Source: an uncultured Flavobacteriales bacterium (GTDB lineage Bacteria > Bacteroidota > Bacteroidia > Flavobacteriales > Crocinitomicaceae). From it: a stretch of 64,000 nucleotides of DNA. The stretch is from contig CAMLFH010000007.1 in the NCBI GenBank assembly GCA_946479285.1, positions 1 to 64,000 on the forward strand, in the 5' to 3' direction. Position numbers and translations under genes: made by a program. The notes below the pieces were generated by a model. That model searched no databases. It was not told where the DNA came from and saw only the letters and a list, made by a program, of their open reading frames with translations. Positions 36,522 through 46,698 of the stretch are shown in pieces (position 1 is the stretch's first letter; the number at the start of each line of letters is the position of its first letter).

Positions 36522-38468
36522 ATGGATATTTTAACAGGAGAAATAACAGTGATCAAAACAAAGAAAAGCGGACTAACAGGTTTCATAAAAGAACACTCCA
36601 TCATCATCGGGATTCTTTTGCTTGCGCTTATTTTGAGATGTTACGACCTGTTTTCCATTCCATATACGCATGATGAACTGAGCGGATTGCTGCGCACCCG
36701 GTTCGATTCTTTCAATGAACTGATTGCTAAAGGAGTAAAAATTGATGGTCACCCGGCTTTGGTGCAGGTTTTCCTGTATTATTGGACCGGGGTCTTCGGA
36801 ACTTCCGAATGGATTGTCAAACTTCCGTTTATTCTTTCGGGAGTTGGTGGTGTTTATTTCGCCTATAAAATCGGGAAGCGCTGGTCGAATCTTACGGTTG
36901 GACTGATTGTAGCAGCGATTATTGCAACTAGTCAGTATCCACTTATGTACAGCCAGATTGCCCGGCCTTATACTTCCGGATTTTTCTTCACTTTGTTGTT
37001 TGCCTATCATTGGGGCGAAATCGTGTTCTTTAAGAATTACGCTCGTAAACACCTCATCTGGTTCCCGATCGCAGCGGCACTTTGTGCATACAACCATCAC
37101 TTCAGCATGCTTACTGCCGGATTGATAGGGCTTTTCGGAATTGTTTTCACATTTAAGGATTTTCTGTGGAAATACTTATTGCTTTGTTTGACTGCAGTTG
37201 TCTTGTATTCACCACATTTCACCATTCTCTTTGCACAATTGAAACAAGGTGGATTATTTGGCTGGTTAGGAAAACCCGAGCCTTCCTTTTTACCACATTA
37301 TATTGCCTATATTTTCCAGTTTTCTGCTCTTTTGATCGGAATATACGCAGTAATTATCGGTTGGACGCGTTTTTCTGGCAAACAAACAAAACGACATTCA
37401 AAAGCAATCCTATTTTCGGGGATTTTATTCTTTTCCGTTTATTTCATTGGGTATTTCTACTCCCAGCACGCACCGGTATTACAGCCTTCCGTACTTATTT
37501 TTGCCTATCCTTTCCTGCTGCTTTTCCTGTTCGGCTGGGCAAAGGAACAACCCAAAACGATAAATGTGATCCTCGTTGTTGTGATCCTTGCATTCAACAG
37601 TTACGTATTGATTTTCCAGCGACAGCATTATACCGTTTTTTATAAAACACCGTTTAAACAGTTGATGCTCGATATTGAATCGATAGACAAGGAACGTACT
37701 TACGCGATCATTTTCTCCGACGAGCCCAAAACCCGGTTTTATCAAGAAAGAGGGAATCTTTGCATTCCTGCTAACGCCAAATTCATTACCGTTCCTGAAT
37801 TTACAGAAAAGGACCTGGAAGCTTTTTTAGATCAGCGTTACGAACAGGTTGAATACATTTATTTGGGCGCAACCTCGTCCCTTCCTTCGGAATTCAGGGC
37901 AATGATTCTCGAAAAATACCCACACATTATCTGGCAGCGAAATTATTTCTCCGCTTCTACTCTTTTAGTCAGTAAAGGTTCTCCAACTGAAAAACCAATC
38001 GCAGATATTGAAAAGACCAAGCATCTGTTCAACGGCTACAATCCGGGAAAATGGGTTGACGGTGGATATCGTTTTGAAAAAGACGAAGAATGGGGACCGG
38101 GCTATTCAAAACAACTAAGCGAATTGGTGAAAAGACCTTCTGATTTGGTGGATGTAGCAGTGAAATTGAAGCTTTCTGATTTAAACCAGGACCCCTTACT
38201 GGTTCTTACCATACAATCGGAAGATTCAACTGTCAGATTCAGTTCTTCTTCTGTTTCCCGGCACATCATCAATCCGAAAGACAGCACGGTTACGTTGGTG
38301 CAATCTATCAAATTCATTGATTTGAAATACCAAAAATTCGAAAAACCTACATTGAATACTTATGTTTGGAACAGAGATAAAAAACCATTGAAGATTATTT
38401 CATTCCGGGTGACTTACAGGAAGGATAATCCCCTGACTTATGGACTTTACGAGCCGATTATAGAGTAA
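36522..38468 (+). CDS. Membrane glycosyltransferase (ArnT/PMT-like, GT39 type)
   Basis: About 648 residues. N-terminal helix, then SIPYTHDELSGLL with the Asp-Glu pair typical of the first loop in GT-C enzymes, followed by about ten membrane helices to residue about 370, and a soluble periplasmic domain. Likely transfers a sugar from an undecaprenyl-phosphate donor to lipid or protein (inference). Start: ATG 36522 (MDILTGEIT); an in-frame GTG at 36549 has AGGAG 9 nt upstream and is a real alternative; GTG 36492 is less likely. Confidence 0.8.
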   Translation: MDILTGEITVIKTKKSGLTGFIKEHSIIIGILLLALILRCYDLFSIPYTHDELSGLLRTRFDSFNELIAKGVKIDGHPALVQVFLYYWTGVFGTSEWIVKLPFILSGVGGVYFAYKIGKRWSNLTVGLIVAAIIATSQYPLMYSQIARPYTSGFFFTLLFAYHWGEIVFFKNYARKHLIWFPIAAALCAYNHHFSMLTAGLIGLFGIVFTFKDFLWKYLLLCLTAVVLYSPHFTILFAQLKQGGLFGWLGKPEPSFLPHYIAYIFQFSALLIGIYAVIIGWTRFSGKQTKRHSKAILFSGILFFSVYFIGYFYSQHAPVLQPSVLIFAYPFLLLFLFGWAKEQPKTINVILVVVILAFNSYVLIFQRQHYTVFYKTPFKQLMLDIESIDKERTYAIIFSDEPKTRFYQERGNLCIPANAKFITVPEFTEKDLEAFLDQRYEQVEYIYLGATSSLPSEFRAMILEKYPHIIWQRNYFSASTLLVSKGSPTEKPIADIEKTKHLFNGYNPGKWVDGGYRFEKDEEWGPGYSKQLSELVKRPSDLVDVAVKLKLSDLNQDPLLVLTIQSEDSTVRFSSSSVSRHIINPKDSTVTLVQSIKFIDLKYQKFEKPTLNTYVWNRDKKPLKIISFRVTYRKDNPLTYGLYEPIIE

Positions 38469-38521
38469 TTTATAAGTGTTCTTTTTAAATGAAATACTTT
38501 GAGAAATCTCTCAATTTGTAA

Positions 38522-39055
38522 TTAGGAAATAAATTTCTTGGCAAATTCCCACAACACAATTCCGGCGCAAACCGAAACATTTAAGCTGTGTTTGGTACCG
38601 AATTGCGGAATCTCCAAAATATAATCCGAAGCATCTATGACAGATTGATCTACACCATCCACTTCGTTCCCGAAGACCAAGGCGAACTTTTGCTCTTTCA
38701 AAACACCAATTTCGTGTAAAAGAACCGTTTTCTCCGCCTGCTCGATACTGCAAACCGCAATTCCTTCCTGTTTCAGTTCGGAAACCAGTTCGTCGATATC
38801 TTTCCGGTATTCCCAATCAATGGTCTCAGTAGCTCCCAATGCTGTTTTATGGATTTCACGGTGTGGCGGCTGAGCAGTAATTCCACACAAATAGACTTTT
38901 TCTACGTTGAAGGCATCAGCGGTGCGAAAAAAAGAACCGATGTTATTCAAGCTGCGAATATCATTCAGAATAATAATTAACGGGAATTTTTCCTGATCCT
39001 TAAAGGTTTGCTCGTCCACGCGATCAAGCTCCCACAATTTTAATTTTCGGTTCAT
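38522..39055 (-). CDS. TrmH/SpoU family RNA methyltransferase
   Basis: 177 residues, knotted SPOUT fold. Motif 1 LNDIRSLNNIGSFFRTADAF (about 30-49), motif 2 FALVFGNEVDGVDQ, motif 3 IPQFGTKHSLNVSVCAGI. Transfers methyl from SAM to a ribose 2'-OH of tRNA or rRNA. Lacks the N-terminal substrate domain of RlmB-type enzymes, like TrmL and TrmH short forms. Divergent from mutS. Confidence 0.9.
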   Translation of the reverse strand: MNRKLKLWELDRVDEQTFKDQEKFPLIIILNDIRSLNNIGSFFRTADAFNVEKVYLCGITAQPPHREIHKTALGATETIDWEYRKDIDELVSELKQEGIAVCSIEQAEKTVLLHEIGVLKEQKFALVFGNEVDGVDQSVIDASDYILEIPQFGTKHSLNVSVCAGIVLWEFAKKFIS

Positions 39056-39125
39056 CCGTCAAAAATACCGATTTATAGCAATCCGATGTTTATGTGTTGT
39101 TGAAAACTCATACGGGTAAAATTCC

Positions 39126-39154
39126 TTAAACTCGGACTTCACTTCGTATTTTTG
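39126..39154 (+). promoter_or_regulatory. Possible promoter for mutS
   Basis: TTA (39126-39128), 18 nt, TATTTTTG (39147-39154). The -7 box fits TAnnTTTG; the -33 is TTA rather than TTG. The start codon is 22 nt downstream. Confidence 0.45.
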
Positions 39155-39175
39155 ACGCGAACCAAATAGATTCAC

Positions 39176-41800
39176 GTGTCTAAAAAAGAAAAAGATCCGG
39201 CGGAAACGCCATTAATGAAGCAATACAATGAGATTAAGGCAAAGCACCCTCAGGCTTTATTACTTTTTCGTGTAGGTGATTTTTACGAAACATTCGGAGA
39301 AGATGCTGTTACTGCATCCAAGACACTGGGAATTGTTTTAACAAAAAGAGGTGCCGGGTCTCCATCAGAAATTGAATTAGCGGGTTTCCCGCATCATTCA
39401 TTGGAAACTTATCTGCCAAAACTGGTCCGTGCAGGACATCGTGTGGCAATTTGTGATCAACTGGAGGATCCGAAAATGACCAAAACGATTGTGAAGCGCG
39501 GAGTAACTGAATTGGTAACTCCCGGAATTGCTTTCAGCGATAAGATCCTGGATGGTCATCACAATAACTTCTTGGCAGCCATTCATTTTGGCAAAGACAT
39601 TCATGGAATCGCTTTTCTGGATGTCTCAACAGGCGAATTTTTTACCGCACAGGGAAATACGGAATATATCGATAAACTGATCCAGGGTTTTGAACCAAGC
39701 GAGATCATTTATCAGAAGAATAAACACACGCTGTTCCAGGAATTATTCGGAACGAAATATTACACTTTCCGCTTAGACGACTGGGTTTTCACTTCCGATT
39801 TCGGGAAAGAAAAACTGACGAATCATTTCCAAACCAATTCCATGAAAGGATTTGGGATCGACGACCTCGACCAGGGAATCGTTGCTTCGGGTGCGATTCT
39901 CCATTACCTGGGAGAAACGCAGCACGATAAACTGGGACACATTACCCAGATTCAACGAATTGAAGAAGAAAAATTTGTGTGGCTGGACCGATTTACGATT
40001 CGAAACCTGGAATTAATCACACCTTTGAATGAAGGTGGAAAAACCTTGTTCAATGTGGTAAACGGAACAAAAACCCCGATGGGCGATCGTTTACTGAAAC
40101 GCTGGATCGTGATGCCGTTGAAGCACCTGGAACAAATTAATTTACGCGTGGATGCTGTTGCGGATCTGACAGAAAAGAGCAGTTTACGGGCAGAGATTGA
40201 GCACGAACTGAGTGAAATCGGCGACATGGAACGTTTGATTTCCAAAGTTGCCGTAGGAAGAATTCATCCGAAAGAATTGCGGGTACTTTCGCGCATACTG
40301 GAACACATGAGTCCCTTGCGCGATGCTTGTTCACACAGTGAAAGTGATCTATTGAACCAGCTTTCCACCCGGATCGAACCGTGTGAAGAGTTTATTCTAT
40401 CGGTTGAGAAATTCATATTGAAAGATCCGGCAGTGATGCTTGGAAAAGGTCCGGTAATAGCAAACGGTGTTCACAAAGAACTGGACGAACTGCGCGCTAT
40501 TTCTAACAGCGGAAAGGACTACCTGGAAGCCATGCAGGAACGGGAATCCGAAAACACCGGAATTCCAAGTTTGAAAATTGCTTTCAATAATGTCTTCGGA
40601 TATTACTTAGAAGTTCGAAATACGCACAAAGACAAGGTTCCGGAAGAATGGATCCGCAAACAGACCCTGGTAAGCGCAGAACGCTATATTACTCCGGAAT
40701 TAAAAGAATACGAAACCAAAATATTGGGTGCGGAAGATAAAATTGCGGCAATTGAAGCTAAATTGTATTTCGAATTGGTGCAGAAATTAAGTGCTTACGT
40801 TGGTCAAATCCAGCGAAATGCTTACCTCATAGCACAATTGGACTGTTTAACAGGCTTTGCGGATTTGGCTGTGAGAAAGAATTATGCAAAACCAAGTGTG
40901 AACGACAGCTTCGTGATAGATATCAAGAATGGCCGACACCCGGTGATTGAAGGTCAGCTGAAACCCGGAGAAGAATACGTTCCGAATGATGTTTACCTGG
41001 ACAAAGAAGAACAGCAGATCATTATGATCACCGGACCGAATATGTCGGGGAAAAGTGCCTTGCTGCGTCAAACAGCGTTGATCGTTCTGATGGCCCAAAT
41101 GGGAAGCTTTATTCCGGCAGACACAGCTATCCTGGGAATTGTAGACAAAGTGTTTACGCGGGTTGGAGCGTCGGATAATATTTCGTCAGGTGAATCCACA
41201 TTCATGGTTGAAATGAATGAAACGTCAAGCATTTTGAACAACCTTTCAGACCGCAGCTTGATCCTCCTGGATGAAATTGGCCGTGGAACGAGTACTTATG
41301 ATGGAATTTCTATCGCATGGGCAATTGCAGAATACATCCATGAATTCCCGCAGGCGAAAGGAAAAACCCTGTTCGCAACCCATTATCATGAACTGAATGA
41401 AATGGCGGTGCAGTTCCCACGCATCCACAATTACAATGTAAGCGTGAAAGAAGTGGGACAAAAAATCATCTTCCTGCGCAAACTGGTGGAAGGCGGAAGC
41501 GAACACAGTTTTGGTATTCACGTGGCAAAATTGGCCGGGATGCCGAATAAAGTCATTCAACGCGCGGAACTCATGTTGGAGCAATTGGAACTGAATCACC
41601 GTTCGAGTGAAGTCAAAACGGTAAAAGATGTGGTTGTGCATGCAGGAAATACTTCCGACATGCAGTTAAGCTTCTTCCAGCTCAATGATCCTGTTTTGGA
41701 ACAGATCCACGATCAATTGGTTTCCATCGACATCAATACACTGACACCAGTTGAGGCACTGATGAAACTAAACGAAATCAAGAAATTAACGGGAGGGTGA
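39176..41800 (+). CDS. mutS: DNA mismatch repair protein MutS
   Basis: 874 residues, GTG start ([17 protein letters not shown]). Mismatch-binding Phe36-x-Glu38 in [10 protein letters not shown]; connector and core domains; ABC ATPase with Walker A GPNMSGKS at about 620, ATPase signature [13 protein letters not shown], Walker [17 protein letters not shown] and ATHYHEL. The C-terminus ends [19 protein letters not shown], the MutS dimer/tetramer tail; a decayed copy of this end lies at 50866-50925. Confidence 0.97.
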   Translation: MSKKEKDPAETPLMKQYNEIKAKHPQALLLFRVGDFYETFGEDAVTASKTLGIVLTKRGAGSPSEIELAGFPHHSLETYLPKLVRAGHRVAICDQLEDPKMTKTIVKRGVTELVTPGIAFSDKILDGHHNNFLAAIHFGKDIHGIAFLDVSTGEFFTAQGNTEYIDKLIQGFEPSEIIYQKNKHTLFQELFGTKYYTFRLDDWVFTSDFGKEKLTNHFQTNSMKGFGIDDLDQGIVASGAILHYLGETQHDKLGHITQIQRIEEEKFVWLDRFTIRNLELITPLNEGGKTLFNVVNGTKTPMGDRLLKRWIVMPLKHLEQINLRVDAVADLTEKSSLRAEIEHELSEIGDMERLISKVAVGRIHPKELRVLSRILEHMSPLRDACSHSESDLLNQLSTRIEPCEEFILSVEKFILKDPAVMLGKGPVIANGVHKELDELRAISNSGKDYLEAMQERESENTGIPSLKIAFNNVFGYYLEVRNTHKDKVPEEWIRKQTLVSAERYITPELKEYETKILGAEDKIAAIEAKLYFELVQKLSAYVGQIQRNAYLIAQLDCLTGFADLAVRKNYAKPSVNDSFVIDIKNGRHPVIEGQLKPGEEYVPNDVYLDKEEQQIIMITGPNMSGKSALLRQTALIVLMAQMGSFIPADTAILGIVDKVFTRVGASDNISSGESTFMVEMNETSSILNNLSDRSLILLDEIGRGTSTYDGISIAWAIAEYIHEFPQAKGKTLFATHYHELNEMAVQFPRIHNYNVSVKEVGQKIIFLRKLVEGGSEHSFGIHVAKLAGMPNKVIQRAELMLEQLELNHRSSEVKTVKDVVVHAGNTSDMQLSFFQLNDPVLEQIHDQLVSIDINTLTPVEALMKLNEIKKLTGG

Positions 41801-41864
41801 TTCTGACACCCTGTCTATTTCACCAACAAGTAGGAATATAAATAGTGAACTTTTCATAGTACGA

Positions 41865-42077
41865 TCATTTTTCCATTAAACAAGCTGTATAGCCTCTATT
41901 CTTTGCATCTTCAACAGTAGTTTTTTTAATTGTATGAGTGCATTTTTGAAGCCCCCTACAAGATTGAGAGAAATGATATTTCTTAGCATCTTTACTAAGA
42001 CAGATATAAACAGTAGATTGAACAGAGCTTGTAAAGCTCAACAGGATTACAGAGCTAATCAAGATCAGATTTTTCAT
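41865..42077 (-). CDS. Small secreted Cys-containing protein
   Basis: 70 residues. Signal peptide ILISSVILLSFTSSVQS, then VYICLSKDAKKYHFSQSCRG and CTHTIKKTTVEDAKNRGYTAC. The order Y-I-C, A-K-K-Y-H, C-R-G-L, I-K-K, E-A, C is a recurring short protein in Bacteroidota; the four Cys plus His suggest a metal or disulfide site. Function unknown. Monocistronic. Confidence 0.78.
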   Translation of the reverse strand: MKNLILISSVILLSFTSSVQSTVYICLSKDAKKYHFSQSCRGLQKCTHTIKKTTVEDAKNRGYTACLMEK

Positions 42078-42141
42078 GTTATGATTATTAGGATTTAAAA
42101 CGTTCTAATCGCTCTTAAATGCAAAAGTGATTACTGATTCT

Positions 42142-43032
42142 TTATTCGTATTTTCTCGAAATTTCGTAAACCGGGTAATTCTTCCGGGCTATACCACGAT
42201 GATATGAGCAGGCACCTTGTCCGGTTGCCTGGGAATACGTACTGTCGTTACAAAGCGTGCAGTAATAGGCGATTCGCCTCTTAAGCGGATTAATCTTATC
42301 ATACAGTTTACCCGCATCGTTATGACCTAGAATCATGGCTCTTTTTGCGTCTTTTACTGCCTCTTCAATGCGTTTGATTTTGACAAAGCAGTTTGCGCGT
42401 TGATAAAGTACATGTATGTTACTGGTGTCTAGTGTATGCAAGCTGGTCAGCAGATCAATTGCCATGTTGTACTGACGTCTTTTGACCAGCTGCTTTGTTT
42501 TAACCAGAGAAACTTCTATTCGGATCTGATTAACATCCGCTTTTTCTGCAGCGTTTTCCACCATAAGATCAGCTTTGTCCAACTCCAGCAAAGCAAGATC
42601 AATTTCTCCCTTATGGTACAGGCTGTCTATTCGTCTCAAACAACTATTCAGGTCATCAATGCGTTGCTTTTCATCCAACTTAGCTTTTTGCTGATTTAAT
42701 AATTGAGTCTGGTTGACTTGTTCTAACCTGGACCTTTCTTTACCAAAAGCGATGGCAAATGGTACGTTTAGCAATAACAAAGCGATCAGGGCTATACTTT
42801 GTACCTTTTTTGTTAAAGTAAATTTGAAGGTACTTACTAAGAGGAGAGATAAACCTGAAATAACCAATGCAATGGAAAAAGGCGGATAAATGGCGGTAAA
42901 CGGACTTAGTCCCAACAGCAGTACGCCTATTATTATAGAGATTTCTCCCAATAGATAATTATTAATGGTCTGTGTTTCGGCCACATTATTTTGTCTGAAT
43001 AAGCGAGTGCCTTTCGAACCGGGATTCTGCAT
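42142..43032 (-). CDS. Membrane protein with TPR-like region and Cys-rich end
   Basis: 296 residues. Cytoplasmic N-terminus with TQTINNYLLGE, two or three membrane helices (about 29-50, 52-70, 76-96), coiled coil (about 100-125), TPR-like helices (LTSLHTLDTSNIHVLYQRANC...), and a C-terminal Cys motif YYCTLCNDSTYSQATGQG then ACSYHRG. That end resembles DUF3761 (C-x-DGTYS ... ACSxHGG). The gene follows the 43085 gene on the same strand by 52 nt; both carry a TINN motif, which hints at joint function. Confidence 0.7.
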   Translation of the reverse strand: MQNPGSKGTRLFRQNNVAETQTINNYLLGEISIIIGVLLLGLSPFTAIYPPFSIALVISGLSLLLVSTFKFTLTKKVQSIALIALLLLNVPFAIAFGKERSRLEQVNQTQLLNQQKAKLDEKQRIDDLNSCLRRIDSLYHKGEIDLALLELDKADLMVENAAEKADVNQIRIEVSLVKTKQLVKRRQYNMAIDLLTSLHTLDTSNIHVLYQRANCFVKIKRIEEAVKDAKRAMILGHNDAGKLYDKINPLKRRIAYYCTLCNDSTYSQATGQGACSYHRGIARKNYPVYEISRKYE

Positions 43033-43084
43033 TTTTTTTCTGGATTAATGGCTATGTTGGATATTCATGATTCAAAAGGAAATC

Positions 43085-43957
43085 TTAATCGAAATGGTTG
43101 TTGATAGTCTGCTCTCCTCCTGTAACCAAATTATGAACCGTTCCTCCCTGCATGTAGAACCCAACTGTGGAATTGTGAAACTGAGGACCATTGTTTTTCG
43201 CACTTTGGTTTTCTTGATTTTGTGATCCTGCTGTTTCCTGCTTTACGTAGTTTTCCAAAAATAGCAGGCCGGTCAATATTCCCGGGAGCCCGGCTGTTGA
43301 TTGCTCCTGCTTTACAGAAGGAAGGAAAGGAGCGACCGGATCCCATGTGTTATCGGCATCTACCCATACAGGGAGGATTCGTTTCGTTCCCGAAAACTCT
43401 CCCCATGACGGCTGACGCATCTTTACGGCCTGATCTTTCCAGGATAAGGGAAGGACACAGATAATCATAGCTGTGTTTTCAAGTAATTCAATGGCATGTT
43501 TGGCTAACTCCACCAACGATGTCTCATTGGCAGAACGAGTTTCAATCGGAGACGTTTTTTGGACAAATGTTAAGGTCGGAATCAGTTGTTTTTCCAATTG
43601 TTGCGGAACAACAATCGTAAAAAATTTTTCTTCCGGGTTATCAAAATGCTCATTTTCCGGGGAAAGAAAATTTCCGGGTGCGCGTAAGGCATTTTTCCAG
43701 TCATCCCAATTTTTGAAGCCTACATGATTCAGCAATAGGTTAATGTGGGATTCGGTTTTTTTAATGGTGGTATCTTGCTTCACGCCTTTACGCGCATCAC
43801 TCATCAGGTCTACGATGTAGCGATCATTGATCTTCTGTTCTGATGACAGTTTGTTTGCAAGCTCCATTTGTCCGCTTTGAGACATTTCGATACGTTCCCT
43901 CCAGGAACAAAGCTGCACAAGCTGTATGATTTTATCAGATTCGTAATGTTGAGCCAT
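43085..43957 (-). CDS. Unrecognised protein with C-terminal glycine/TINN motif
   Basis: 290 residues, no signal peptide. N-terminal helical block (about 1-90) with LLLNHVGFKNWDDWKNAL; middle alpha/beta-looking block with FFTIVVPQQLEKQL, IICVLPLSWKDQAVKM and GTKRILPVWVDADNTW (about 115-215), loosely like TIR/SEFIR-type order but without motifs I can assign; linker rich in Gln/Asn; end VGFYMQGGTVHNLVTGGEQT then INNHFD. The end resembles short repeats that mark effector or conflict-system proteins (inference). Upstream of the TPR membrane gene. Confidence 0.65.
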   Translation of the reverse strand: MAQHYESDKIIQLVQLCSWRERIEMSQSGQMELANKLSSEQKINDRYIVDLMSDARKGVKQDTTIKKTESHINLLLNHVGFKNWDDWKNALRAPGNFLSPENEHFDNPEEKFFTIVVPQQLEKQLIPTLTFVQKTSPIETRSANETSLVELAKHAIELLENTAMIICVLPLSWKDQAVKMRQPSWGEFSGTKRILPVWVDADNTWDPVAPFLPSVKQEQSTAGLPGILTGLLFLENYVKQETAGSQNQENQSAKNNGPQFHNSTVGFYMQGGTVHNLVTGGEQTINNHFD

Positions 43958-44070
43958 AAGTTGTAGTTTGGAATCAGGCCCTAAAGAGAATGAAGATTGA
44001 ATCTGAAAATCAAATTATTTTTTTGAAATGAAGGTTTTTTTTTGTGTGAATGGAAAAATCTTTTACGAGA

Positions 44071-44757
44071 TCAGATCGATTTCAGATAAAGGGTTACCTG
44101 GTCTTTGTATTTCGGTTCAATATCTATTTTTACACCGTTGGTCAGTTCAAGGCAATTCCCCAGTTTGCTTTTGATACATTGAAGGTTAATAGCATGTGAT
44201 TTGCTGATACGAACTATACCCGGCCACTCGAGTTTTTGAAGAACTGTTTTCAGGTTCATCGTCAGTTTATACATTTTGTCCTCCAGATAAACGTCACAAT
44301 AGCTTCCGTCGGCTTTAATATAGCAAATGGCATTTGGATTAATACGCTGCCTGCTTTTGTTCCCGTCCGCTATCAAAAAGATGGTGTTGGAAAGCGTTTT
44401 GTTTGCTTGTAAATCTACATCCAGGGCATTTCGCAAATTGATCAGATCGATCGGCTTTGCAAGATTACGTAACGGCGTTGTGTTTTTTGCCTGCATATAC
44501 GTGTTCATGTCCTGGATACCGGAAAGATACATGTGTGGGATATTCATTGCTGCCAGTTTTCCCCCCAGGTCAATTCCCGACCGTTCGCCCTTCAGTCCGA
44601 TATCGATAATTACCAGGTCCGGGATCTCGCTTTCGATGGCTTTCACAGCACTGTTATAGTCTTCTGCTACAGCAGTAACATGATGTTGAAGCTGTTCAAG
44701 TTTCTCGTGCAGGTCATCGGCAGCAAAAGGTTCGTCTTCAACTATAAGAATTTTCAT
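44071..44757 (-). CDS. LytTR response regulator A
   Basis: 228 residues from MKILIVEDEPFAADDL (upstream in-frame start at 44784 is less likely). Receiver: VEDEP acidic pair, phospho-acceptor Asp in LVIIDIGLKGE (about residue 54), LAKPIDLINLR. LytTR: ICYIKADGSYCDVYL, IVRISKSHAINLQCI. Divergent from the TPR histidine kinase at 44797, its likely partner. Clearly paralogous to the regulator at 47538. Confidence 0.9.
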   Translation of the reverse strand: MKILIVEDEPFAADDLHEKLEQLQHHVTAVAEDYNSAVKAIESEIPDLVIIDIGLKGERSGIDLGGKLAAMNIPHMYLSGIQDMNTYMQAKNTTPLRNLAKPIDLINLRNALDVDLQANKTLSNTIFLIADGNKSRQRINPNAICYIKADGSYCDVYLEDKMYKLTMNLKTVLQKLEWPGIVRISKSHAINLQCIKSKLGNCLELTNGVKIDIEPKYKDQVTLYLKSI

Positions 44758-44772
44758 GGGCGAAAGTTTAAT

Positions 44773-44780
44773 TACATTTG
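44773..44780 (+). promoter_or_regulatory. Possible -7 box for the TPR histidine kinase
   Basis: TACATTTG fits TAnnTTTG and lies 16 nt before the ATG at 44797. The triplet 19 nt upstream is TTT. It sits in the 39-nt space between divergent genes. Confidence 0.4.
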
Positions 44781-44796
44781 CCAAAATACTGAAATT

Positions 44797-46635
44797 ATGC
44801 TCCGCTACTCACTCTTTTTGTTTGTGCTTGCTTTGTCTGTCGGAACTTATGGGCAGTCGAAGTTTCACCGGTTACTGGATCAGGGCGGTCAGTCCTTACT
44901 GGACGGGGATATTCCGCAGGCTAAAGTGTTCCTGCAGCAAGCACTGAAGATAATGCCTAAGGACCTTGATCCGGAAGAACGTTCTATTTTTTACAATAAC
45001 CTTGGAGTTGTTTACTATCAAACCGGCGAATACAAGCAATGCATCGATTGGTATCGGAAAGAGTTGGAGATTTACAGGAACACCGGTAATGACAGCCTTG
45101 CAGCAGGAGCGTTGCACAATATTGGACTCGTGTATACGGAAATTGGGCTGCACAAAAAGGCAATGCAGGAATTACTTAGCTCAGCCCGGGATTTTGAACG
45201 GCTCGGTAATCTGAAAGAGCTTTCTTCGGCCTGGAATTCAATCGGTCTTATGCAGCTTGATCTCGGCAATTTCGAAAAGGCCATCGCCTACCATGAACGT
45301 GCACTTCGGATAAGGGAAAAAATCGAATACGCTAAGGGCATTGCGGATTCTTATAATAATATAGGAGAGGTCCACCTGGCATGGAAACATTACGCCAAAG
45401 CTGAAATCTATTTACAGGAAGCGCTTCGTCAGAAAAAACTGCTCGATAATCAGTCGAATTTGATTAACACCTTATGCTCGTTAGGCAAGCTATACATTGC
45501 CGTGGGAGAATCTAAAAAAGCATATAGCTACCTGCACCAGGCTTATACCATTGGGAAAAGCATCGGGAATTCACCAAAAGCAGCAGAGAGTATGTGTTAC
45601 CTGGCGGATTATTACAGTTCTGTGGGAGATGAAAAAAAAGCCATTGAATTGTATCATCGGACGGAGAATACAGCACGGACTTCTTCAGATTGGACATTAT
45701 TGCAAGATGCATTGCAAGGAGAAATAGCGCTGATCAAAAATAAACGGCCTGGCCCCGAAGTTGTTGAGAAATATCATGAATTGCTCGCTACAAAAGAAAA
45801 AGTGACCAATGATCTCAACAGTAAAGTAGTGGCACGATGGGAAATTTCCTACGACGTTGAAAGAAAGAATGCGGAATTAAAAATCAGGCGAAAGCAGGCG
45901 AAAATTGACCGGCTGAGTAATCAATGGCTGACTGGATGGCTTGTAGCAGTTACGGTAATTGCGCTTTTCGTTGTAATTGCGTTTTACCAGACAAGGCGAA
46001 GAAGAAGGCAGGTGGAAATGCAGCGGGACCAGATCGGACATCTGCACCATGAATTGAGCCATCGCACAAAAAACTATTTCAGTATGCTCTCCGGTATTTT
46101 GAGATCCGATCGAAAGAAGGCATCGAATGAAGAAGTTGTACGCGTTTTGGACATGAATATTCATCGACTTGAGGCAATGTCACTGGTACAGGGGTATTTA
46201 CTCGGGAATTCAGAGCAATGGCATAAGAATGTGCAGCTGGATGGCTACCTCGACCATTTGATTTCAGAACTGTTATTGCACCTGTTGCCCGATGAAAACA
46301 AGTTGTCTGTAGAAAAGGACCTTGACCACATTTTTATGGATTACGATAAAGCAATGCGGATTGCAATTGTACTGAATGAATTAATCTGCAATGCCATTGA
46401 GCATGGTTTGACCGGTGTGACGAAACCTGTACTAACGATTTCGCTAAAACGCCATGATGACGACGTGGTACTAACAGTACATGACAATGGCCCGGGATTA
46501 CCGGAAACATTGTTACAATCGAAAACCGTAAAAGGACGCGACATTATCAGTAAGCTGCTTTCTTCGATCAATGGAGTGATCACTTACCGCAACGAAAATG
46601 GTTGTAAGGTCGAAGTCATCATTGCCTTTTCATAA
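44797..46635 (+). CDS. TPR-containing sensor histidine kinase (HisKA_2 type)
   Basis: 612 residues. Signal peptide MLRYSLFLFVLALSVGTYGQ; the frame stays open upstream into the divergent gene but this ATG fits. About eight TPRs (for example SIFYNNLGVVYYQTGEYKQC and ALHNIGLVYTEIGLHKKAMQ) to residue about 350; coiled coil; membrane helix (about 380-400); HisKA_2 LHHELSHRTKNYFSMLSGI with phospho-His; HATPase NELICNAIEHGL, HDNGPGLP. Works with regulator A. Confidence 0.9.
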   Translation: MLRYSLFLFVLALSVGTYGQSKFHRLLDQGGQSLLDGDIPQAKVFLQQALKIMPKDLDPEERSIFYNNLGVVYYQTGEYKQCIDWYRKELEIYRNTGNDSLAAGALHNIGLVYTEIGLHKKAMQELLSSARDFERLGNLKELSSAWNSIGLMQLDLGNFEKAIAYHERALRIREKIEYAKGIADSYNNIGEVHLAWKHYAKAEIYLQEALRQKKLLDNQSNLINTLCSLGKLYIAVGESKKAYSYLHQAYTIGKSIGNSPKAAESMCYLADYYSSVGDEKKAIELYHRTENTARTSSDWTLLQDALQGEIALIKNKRPGPEVVEKYHELLATKEKVTNDLNSKVVARWEISYDVERKNAELKIRRKQAKIDRLSNQWLTGWLVAVTVIALFVVIAFYQTRRRRRQVEMQRDQIGHLHHELSHRTKNYFSMLSGILRSDRKKASNEEVVRVLDMNIHRLEAMSLVQGYLLGNSEQWHKNVQLDGYLDHLISELLLHLLPDENKLSVEKDLDHIFMDYDKAMRIAIVLNELICNAIEHGLTGVTKPVLTISLKRHDDDVVLTVHDNGPGLPETLLQSKTVKGRDIISKLLSSINGVITYRNENGCKVEVIIAFS

Positions 46636-46640
46636 AAAAA

Positions 46641-46676
46641 GCCCGGGATCCCGATCTTTATCGGAATTCCCGGACT
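46641..46676 (-). terminator. Terminator between convergent genes
   Basis: Long imperfect hairpin: GCCCGGGATCCCGAT and ATCGGAATTCCCGGAC around CTTT. The minus strand continues into seven T, so it ends the 46699-47094 gene and may also stop the kinase transcript. The inner part TCCCGATCTTTATCGGAA resembles the palindromes at 54615 and 55163. Confidence 0.7.
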
Positions 46677-46698
46677 TCTGCTACAAACGAATAGGTTA

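Noticed and set aside
36573..37100. 175-codon minus-strand frame within the glycosyltransferase
   Set aside because: Antisense shadow of membrane-helix codons.
44533..44796. Long N-terminal extension of the TPR kinase frame
   Set aside because: It overlaps the divergent response regulator; the ATG at 44797 begins a proper signal peptide and has a -7 box upstream.
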